Shown piece after piece: positions 56,249-64,000 of a stretch of DNA of 64,000 nucleotides (position 1 is its first letter; each line of letters begins with the position of its first letter). The notes under the pieces were generated by a model. That model saw only the letters and a program-made list of their open reading frames with translations. It did no database searches and had not been told where the DNA came from. Made by a program: the position numbers and the translations under genes. This stretch comes from Panonychus citri. Taxonomy: Eukaryota > Arthropoda > Arachnida > Trombidiformes > Tetranychidae. The DNA lies in the NCBI RefSeq assembly GCF_014898815.1, contig NW_026515544.1:372001-436000 (forward strand), read 5' to 3'.

Positions 56249-56256
56249 GACTTGAG
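56249..56256 (+). repeat. Target-site duplication, right copy
   Basis: GACTTGAG, identical to 54529-54536. Confidence 0.65.
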
Positions 56257-57326
56257 AAAGAATGAGTGAAGGATAAATGTTAGTGACGGCGGAATATCTG
56301 GTTATGTTGTTGTTGATGATTGAGCTTTTTCTCCTTTTTATTTTCTCTCTCACTCTTGGGTGTTGATGGTAAACTGGTGATGTTTATCTGTTGTTGTTGT
56401 TTCTGTTTTAATAAAACAAAGTTGATTAAGAGAGAGTTAATTTAGTTCACCAAATTAATATAATATGCATATTCTTTTTTCTTTCTATTTGTTTTCTCTT
56501 ATTATTAAATATCAAAGAAAAAGTAATAAGATGTAGACACATAAAGGAAAAAAATTTAGGCAGAAAATGAGACAAGATAAGATGATGTTGTTGTTGGTTG
56601 ATGAGAGAAGGTAAAAAGCTTTATTATGTTGAAGGTGTTGATGATAATCTTGGTGATTCTGGTGATTGGTGGTTGTGGTTGTGGTTGATGTTGAACTAAT
56701 TTGAATAAAATGATGAGGATTGAGATTTGATATCACTGATTACACTATTTTCCTCTCGGTGGGACCTCCAAAATGAAGACAATCGATGATTTGATTAAAC
56801 TTATTACTTTTATCGGTTATTTGAATTCTATTCTGTGATTAGTTAAAAGTCTTAATGACTAAGATTAACGTCTTCAGAATGAATTGAGTTTACATAGATA
56901 CGATTCTACTTTTATACCCAAAATTAGGTACAAAGTTTCTAATTTTTGACATTGATTGATTAAGTTTTCGTTGCCAAAAACAAGCTAATTAATTAAAACT
57001 TTGACAATTTTCCGTTTTTTTAGAAAGTGAAGGTGACATTATGCTATTTTTGTTACAATCTTAGATAATATTAATTAACATTATTATTAATATCAATTAA
57101 TAATATTAATATTAGAGTCCGTTCATTTGGTCGAACCACTGCCGATTTAACTTTCCCACTTGGTGTTTCAACTTCTGAGGTTTTCTCTGTGTTTGGGACC
57201 AGGGGAGGATTTGATCCTGGTGCTATTGATTTGGTCTCCTTCCGTCATTTAGCTTTGTCAAATTTTGACGATTTGGCTACTTTTATTAGTAATAATGGGC
57301 GCTGGAGATTTAACTTTAGTTGATCA
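56257..57326. other. Spacer without gene
   Basis: AT-rich with GTTGTTGTTG and TGGTTGTGG tracts at about 56580-56690. Around 57110-57310 the sequence is less AT-rich and may be a coding remnant of the non-LTR element next to it. No gene is supported. Confidence 0.35.
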
Positions 57327-57734
57327 TCAGAACGGTTTTTTGGACTCGAATCGCAACATTGCTGTGATGGTTCGAGGTTTGAAGTTATGGTAACCGGAGC
57401 AATTTTTGCAAACGCTTTGATTTTTGCATTCGTTTGAGGTGTGTTTACCTATTTTGAGGCATCTTTGACATAATATTATATCAAATTGGTCTACAACCTT
57501 CATTGAGTTCATCATGATATTCATGTATCCATGATTATCTTGAATGTCTGATCTTATATTTGGTGTTACTTTCGCTATTAAATCCCTCACATTATTATTA
57601 ATAATAATTTTACATGGAAAAATTGATTCCTGATTCATATTCCTGTTTGAGATGATTATTTTTTGTTTTAGTGTTTGCAAATCATTTGGAAAATCACGTG
57701 GAATATTCCTGATTCTTATTTTTGGTAGTTTCAA
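57327..57734 (-). mobile_element. Non-LTR retrotransposon ORF1 (gag-like) relic
   Basis: The minus strand reads LPKIRIRNIPRDFPNDLQTL, then VVDQFDIILCQRC and two zinc-knuckle-like units (CQRCLKIGKHTSNEC, CKNCSGYH). This arrangement of an RRM-like part and CCHC knuckles is typical of Jockey/R1-type ORF1 proteins. No reverse transcriptase is seen nearby, so it is a fragment. Confidence 0.55.
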
Positions 57735-58539
57735 CTTCTTAATATTAATAATAATGTTAGGGATTTTCTCTTTGTATTATCAACCGCAAATAAATGACAA
57801 ATAGTTTGCGTAACTATGGCTTTTTCCCTCTAATCAGAATTTACAATAGCTGATAATTCAATCAATTTTATACTTTTTATTTGTTTTATTTGTTCTTTCA
57901 CAAATTTATCCAGGCTTTTAGATATATACTACAATAAGGTCGAGAATTGGACAAAAAATATAAATATTTTCGAAAAAGACTTTATAATAATACCTATTAA
58001 CGAATCCTGTCATTGGTTTTTGGCAATATTATGTTATCCAAGAGAAGTGTCATTAATGAACGAAATTTTTCCGAACCAAATTGAAAAAAATCTCAAAAGG
58101 TATTAGGTCAACACACCAGTACATCAGTTCAAGCTGAGATTAACTCAATCCTTTTCTTTTGATTTTTGTCTTTCTTCAGACCGTGTATACTGTTTATGGA
58201 TTCATTTCAAGGTTCTCATAGTTCATCATATTTAATAGTTTAATTGGGACAGTAAAGCTCAATTAAAAAAATGTAATCATTTTTCTTCCAAAATCAAAAT
58301 TTCAGCTTACTTATTGCCTCCACTGTATATCGAGTAGAGTACTTGTATTTTATTTTTTGATGATTTTCTATTTTCTTTGTTATTTTTGAATCGTTTAATT
58401 GTTTTGATTGATACCTTATATTTATTTTTCACATAATTCAATCCAAATTCACAATAATCATTGAGCAGATTAATTTTTCACTAATCGTCAACTGTCTTTG
58501 AATAATTTTGTTCACATTTAAAGAAAAATGTTGCATAAT
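57735..58539. other. Non-coding spacer
   Basis: AT-rich, with no supported coding region. The inverted repeat with 28590-30315 begins near 58540. Confidence 0.4.
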
Positions 58540-59340
58540 CGAATAAAAAACACGAATTTCTCTTAACAACAAACTTAAGCTCATGGATTTACCTTCGAGA
58601 GTAATTTATCTCAGCAGTTGAGAACAATATGGTTATAGTTTATTTGCAAGCTACTTCAACAAATTTTAATCTATTAATAATACTAAACTGTATATTCAAT
58701 TCAAATAAAATATTCATATTCATACTAACAACAAATAATATGATCTATTCCTAATAAATATTGAGCTGAAATAAATTGGTCTGTTTTTATCTTGAACTTA
58801 AAAACTGTTCAGTTTATGAAAGTTTATAATGGCTGACCTAATTGTTGATTTGAATGAACTTTAACAACAGAAAGTTGTCTAGAGTGAATAAGTTTGACAG
58901 TTGATTTAATATTGATCAAATTTCTTAGCTGTTATACATTCATTATGTTGTCATTCGAATTACTTTCTTGATGGCGATATTGCTGCTTTTCATGATAAAG
59001 TCTTTCCAAAACATAGAATTCATCAATTTAGACTCAGGCTGAGTAACTTTTGAGTGTTTTAAGATTAACAGAATTTATTTCAAGCTGACGAAATAATTCA
59101 CTTGATCGAAACTAGTCCAAAAATGAGTAATAACACCAAGAGCAACACTGAAAAGTTTTCGATGGCAAACTAATAGTACTATTGTTTGACAATAGAAATG
59201 TAAAAATGAATGTTTTTTATTGCTACGAGAATTAAATTAATAAATTAAGATTTAAATAATAAGTGAGCGATCAAAATATACAAGAGATTGGAATTGGTTA
59301 GAGGTTAAGAGGAGAAGATGAGATTATTGACAAAAAGGTC

Positions 59341-59984
59341 TTAATTTTTGGCCCAATTGTCGTGTTTGTTTTCTTGTTTCCATGAATCTTTGTTATTCCA
59401 AGAATCTTTGTTATTCCATGAATCGTGATTCTGTCCGTGGTATGGACCATGTTGGTATTGGTTTTGATATTGGTTTCGGTGTTGGTTGTAATTGTTGTAT
59501 TGGTTTGGGTATTGGTTTCCATTGTTCCATGAGCCAACATGATGACGACCATCATGATTGTAACCATCATGGTGATTGTAATGGTTTCCTTGTTTCCTGA
59601 GATAATATTAGTGTAACTGTGACCAGAAGGATCAGCACCATTGTAAATGGCATCAGCAGAGTCGATTGAGTCAACAGATGGTTCGTTTGAGTCCAATTTA
59701 ACTCGGAATCCACTTTTATCGGCAATATAGTTAACAGTTCGGTGACGACCATCGGCAAGTTTAAGTCCATATGAACCGTGGACATTACCCCAACCATCAC
59801 CAGATTCTTGTCGGTAGTTGGATGATCCCCAAGGATCATTGATATCATAACCAAAATTGTATTTTCCACTCACATCTTGGTTTCGATAAATTTTACTCTG
59901 ACCTCCGTCACCGTGATTTGTAGCACTAATTGTTGTAGAAAGAGCAACAAGAGCAAAGAAAAGAATAGCAACCAATTGATTCAT
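59341..59984 (-). pseudogene. RR-type cuticle protein, copy 6 (frameshifted)
   Basis: Identical layout to copies 1-5 from the ATG at 59982-59984 through the signal peptide, RR domain and SYTNIISGNK. At 59588-59589 the run GGG of the other copies is GG, so the frame shifts and the tail reads ETITITMMV instead of GNHYNHHDGYN. The original tail is intact in the shifted frame and would stop at 59341-59343; the shifted frame runs on to 59298. The RR domain is untouched, so a product with a foreign Thr-rich tail is possible. A one-base assembly error in a homopolymer is equally possible. Confidence 0.8.
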
Positions 59985-60084
59985 TGTTGTAATAGAAAAG
60001 TTTTAAATGTTTTCGTTTAGTTGTTGTTGTTGTTTTCGTTGTTGATTTGGACAGTTGAATGATAATTTCTCGAAACTTCTCTCG

Positions 60085-60093
60085 TTTTATATA
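60085..60093 (-). promoter_or_regulatory. TATA box of cuticle copy 6
   Basis: TATATAAAA on the minus strand about 100 bp before the start codon, as in the other copies. Confidence 0.6.
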
Positions 60094-60235
60094 GTAGACG
60101 AAAAACGGTAATAACAATTTTAGAATATCTCAAGTACATATCGAGTGAGAATAAGGAACGAGTAAGACACAAATTAAACGGTAGTTAAGATTAGATGGAG
60201 GTTAAAGATCAAAATAAGTTCATTATGATGATTGT

Positions 60236-60738
60236 CACACAATTTGAATCTTACGAAAGATGGTCGAAATTCACCATTTCATCAGCATTCAAACAACTCA
60301 ATTGTCTAATACGAGTTTGATTATAAACATCAATTAGTTTGAGAATGTTTGAAATGAGATGAGAAACCCACAAATTATAAGAAAGGTAATTAGATTTTCA
60401 TTTTCTTGATACAGTCGCATACCAGAAAATATTAATACGTTTACCGGAAACTTTACAATAGATTGTGATTTACTTACGAAATAGTAAGACCTGTTTTCTG
60501 ATTTTAGTGAACTCTGTATTTTTCATAATCAAATATAAACAAACTGTGTTACAAAAAGCAGACAAATTTCCGAGAACTCGACTGGTGATGAAAAAACTCT
60601 AAGGCCGAAACGGTAATCATAACAATAGATGGATATCTTTTTTTAAAAATGCGAAATAAACGATTTACATAAATGATAATACATTTGATTTGGTGAGTTT
60701 ATCTAAAAATTTTCATCTCAAGGGAGAGGTAAAAGGTT
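60236..60738. other. Spacer and ryanodine receptor 3' region
   Basis: No coding region is supported. The part close to 60738 is the 3' UTR of the ryanodine receptor gene. Confidence 0.4.
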
Positions 60739-63700
60739 TCATCCAGCACCAGAAAGCTCATCTTCATATTGTTTTCTGAAACATTCACCAACCGGAAAGA
60801 AGTCCCAACATCTTTTCTGATAAAGTTCCCATACATAAGTTTCTTGACCAGTGTAATCAGTATCAGGTTTGTTGATTAAATGCATTAAAAAGAATAGATA
60901 ATTTGCCAAATTATGTTCCTTCATAACATGAGTTTCAAATCCATGAGGTGTCTTATCGAAATAATCTTTACCAATTCCACAGATGAAGCAATTAGCTTCC
61001 ATATCATCGACAACCGATTGTAATTGGCCTCTTAATTCACCGAAAGCATCGATAATTAAACCTTGAATAATCGCCACAAGAATAATGATAACAAAGACAA
61101 AGAAAGTTATATCAAAGACGATACGATAAACTTCATAATCGTCTCCGTCCGGTGGTTCAATAACATCACCAATTCCACCACCGGCTCTTACACCCTGATA
61201 AATGTTGAAAACGAAACAAGTTAACATTGAGTGACACTTCTTAGCAGGCTCAGCTTCTTCATCGTCATCTCCTTGGACATAAAACTTTCTAAAGAAATTG
61301 AAAGCAATAACGGTGTACATGTAGACTACAATGATCAATAGCATAACTGTCAACACCAACTAATGTAATAGAAAAGTAAGAAAGCAGAAACAAAAATTAA
61401 TTTAGAACATTTCATCAAAAGAAATTATATTAACTGATTGATTTTACCTGTTTTCCATTGTGTGTTACAGACTGAAGAATGGTAGCAAGAGTCTTAATTG
61501 CGAATGCAATATCCAACAAATGAGCAGCAAAGAAAAAGTAATTAAAGTTACCCATCACCGAGAAAGAGAGATACCATAAGTTATATAAAAATGTCTGAAA
61601 GAGAAAAGAAAATTGAAAGTTTTCTGTTAATCTGTTTTCTATTGTCCATTTGATTGACCACTTACACTATCAGTTATCGTTACACCGGCCTTCCATATTT
61701 GGTATTTAAGGTCAATTGTGGAGAAAAAAGAAAACCAGCCAGTAGCATCTTCCGGTTTCGCTGAGATTCCACCTTTGTCCATTCCAAGGATGTTGCTTAT
61801 TTGATCGTAATCATATTGCTCTGAATAAGTTTCCCGAACTCTTTTCTTAACAAATTTGTCCCAATAATTGACCGGGAACGAAGGTGTTGATATCACTAGT
61901 TTATCCCAATGAGCTTTTATATCATCATCTGATTCACCTGAAATATAAAGACCATCAAACTCCATTGACCTGGAGATTTCTTTCTCTCTCTTGAAAATGG
62001 CTAAAGGTAGTTTAAGATGATAATAACCGATTAACATGAAAATAGCAAGCATTGAATGAGCAACAGCTAATATCCTCATTATTGGTTCGAGGTAGAATAA
62101 TCTTTCCTCTATTGATACCCATTCCTCTAGTTCGTCATCATTATCACCACCACCACCCTCATCGTTTCCGTCTCCGCTTGACATTTCTATTGAATCACCT
62201 GAACTGAAACCTGAACCCGAACCTGATCCTGAACCTGATTCACTTCCATCTAGGTCAACCAATGGTGTATTTGTGACTCGATAAAAGAGAAGAATAAAAT
62301 TAATGATAAACGCTATTGACAATGCGATGTACTTCATGGTGTAAAAGTTTCGAGCTAAGAAACAGATAAATCGATGAGCATAATTTCCAAGGTTAAACGA
62401 TGAAAATAATGGAACTGATTCAACTGGCTTCGAAAGTTCTTCTTCTTCAGATAGTATGGGCAAGGATTTATCGTCGATATTTTCAGATACTTGATCAAGT
62501 ACTAGACGAGATTCAGTGCGAGGTTCAATAGTTGATGAACTCACTGCAGAGATTGATGAATCTTTCTGTTTTCTATCTTCACCCTCTTTTCCAGGTTCTA
62601 TCGTTTTACCAGACAATCCGATATCTTTTTCATCTGTGCTTCTACCATCAACTACTCCATCAGATGAACCATTTCCTACTTGTTTATTGGCTACTGAATC
62701 AATGGTCGGTACAATTGGAGCTTCAATAGAAGCTACAGCTCCTGCTAATGGAGTAACAGTTCTATCAGGTAATGTAAAGGCACTTGGAACATGTACCAAT
62801 GCTTTGGTTGGCTCATCTTCATCAGCATCAACAGGTCCAGCGATTGGTTCACCAGTCATTAAACGAAGTATGAAACGAAGAACATATTTAACTAGGGAAT
62901 AAACAGAACGGCTACAGAAAAGAAACGATCGTCCAATTGTTCGGAAAAATCCAATAATCAATTCTGGTAGAGATTTTTCCTTCATTGCATGAAGCTGCTT
63001 CTTTAGATTACCCGGAGTTAGATAACTTAATATGGACCAAATTTTGGAGAAGATGAAAGTCAAAAAATTCTTAAATGGATCTAAAATTGACGGGGGTTTC
63101 TCTTCATCTCCCAGGAACGGATATTCTGCTGAAGTTTTGGGTTCTTCTTCTTCTTCCATTGAAATGGAAGCAGCATGTTGCATCTCAAAGATCGCATCCT
63201 CACAGAAATTAACGAACAATTCAAGTTTCTCCTTATCACCACCTTCGGTAATTATCGAGTAGAAAAAGGCTCTTTTCGATTCCTTAATCTGTGGTTTCTC
63301 CCATTGATTAATTGAAGATTCTTTAATCTCAAAGTAAACTCTTTCAACTCTTTTAGAAGATCCCATGATTTCAATTCTACCCAAAAATGGTTCGAAATAG
63401 GTTAGGACGGAAGATGCAATTTCCAAGAAACGTTGAAGTCTTGGGTCACTTGGCATATGCTCACTTAGATTAGTTAAAAGAACAGCTAAATTGAAGCCAA
63501 TTTCTTTTGCTGGATTATGAAATCTTTCAGTTAATTCGCGATAATCTATTAATCCATCGTGATTAGGTTCACAACAGCTCATAATATAGTCAATTTCATC
63601 TGGAGAATATTTTTTCTGCTGTTCTATTGCTTTCTTGAAATCTTTCATTGTCACCCATCCAATTTGTTTTTTGTCAATTTCCTAGAAAAACAAAACAAAG

Positions 63701-64000
63701 TAATCAATTAGCATCATCGATATTCATCAATCAATATTATCTTATATCAAACAATCAGATTGATTTTGTCTGATTGTTTGATTTCTCTTTCTTACCTGGA
63801 AAGTTATGGACGAAGTAAGTTCTTTAAGCTTCAAGAAGATGTCGAAAAATTTGAGGATAAGCTGTTAGAGAGAAAGATATTAAAAATGGAATTAAAATCA
63901 AACATCAAGCTAATAAAATTCTGTTGGAATTACATGGTAAATGACAAATTAAATATTGATCATTATTTTTACTAAATTCGATGGATAATAAGATTACCTC
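60739..64000 (-). CDS. RyR: Ryanodine receptor, C-terminal part (gene continues past the window)
   Basis: Exons on the minus strand: a partial one from 63998, then 63796-63861, 61666-63681, 61448-61594 and 60739-61359, all phase 0. RyR is the calcium release channel of the sarco/endoplasmic reticulum. In order: FDIFLKLKELTS, an EF-hand-like pair (NHDGLIDYRELTERFHNPAK), the NLSEHMPSDPRL block, an acidic divergent linker with a Gly-Ser repeat, membrane segments (KYIALSIAFIINFILLFY, then IFMLIGYYHLKLPLAIFKRE), LLGMD-like GMDKGG, the S4-S5 part AHLLDIAFAIKTLATILQSV, a pore helix with selectivity filter GGGIGD, S6 (ITFFVFVIIILVAIIQGLII) and the zinc-containing C-terminal domain (CFICGIG...HVMKEHN). 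Stop at 60739. The 2-kb exon is much longer than the others in this window. Confidence 0.95.

Larger units (their letters stand above)
58540..60235 (-). repeat. Right arm of 1.7-kb distant inverted repeat
   Basis: Inverted counterpart of 28590-30315 with cuticle copy 6 inside. Differences are scattered small changes. Confidence 0.85.

Overview
This is nuclear DNA of a small arthropod, most likely an acariform mite. The evidence is the AT-rich sequence, compact genes with introns mostly of 60-100 bp and GT-AG borders, Rebers-Riddiford cuticle proteins, a trypsin-like protease of the mite-allergen type, and a ryanodine receptor C-terminus of arthropod type. The species cannot be named from the sequence alone.

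Layout. 1-21.9 kb is an ordinary gene-dense stretch: an Aveugle-like SAM protein, RPA2, an INO80-like N-terminal-only protein, Inturned, a RAD51C-type recombinase, a short intronless GCN5, a 17-exon peroxisomal multifunctional enzyme (HSD17B4 type) with four SCP2 domains instead of one, and a secreted trypsin-like protease. 22.4-37.7 kb is a young tandem/inverted array: five near-identical RR cuticle genes, three complete F-box/LRR genes with one truncated copy, and an orphan zinc-finger/AT-hook gene. Cuticle and F-box genes have been copied together as one block. 37.7-54.5 kb is a transposon graveyard (Ty3-type gag/protease/RT relics, short inverted-repeat elements, hairpins) with one TPX2-like gene. 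54.5-56.3 kb is an unusual unit: an intact BIR-RING (IAP) gene with an intron, enclosed by about 50-bp terminal inverted repeats and an 8-bp target-site-like duplication, which looks like a DNA transposon carrying an apoptosis inhibitor. 56.3-60.2 kb holds a non-LTR ORF1 relic and a sixth, frameshifted cuticle copy; its flanks form a 1.7-kb inverted repeat with 28.6-30.3 kb. 60.7-64.0 kb is the 3' end of the ryanodine receptor gene, which runs off the window.

Three otherwise sound genes (RAD51C, the peroxisomal enzyme, the sixth cuticle copy) each lack exactly one base, at two homopolymers and possibly a third. This may be assembly error rather than biology and should be checked before calling any of them pseudogenes. 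Exon borders were worked out by hand from splice sites, reading phase and remembered protein families; no alignment was run. Family assignments are from memory of those proteins.
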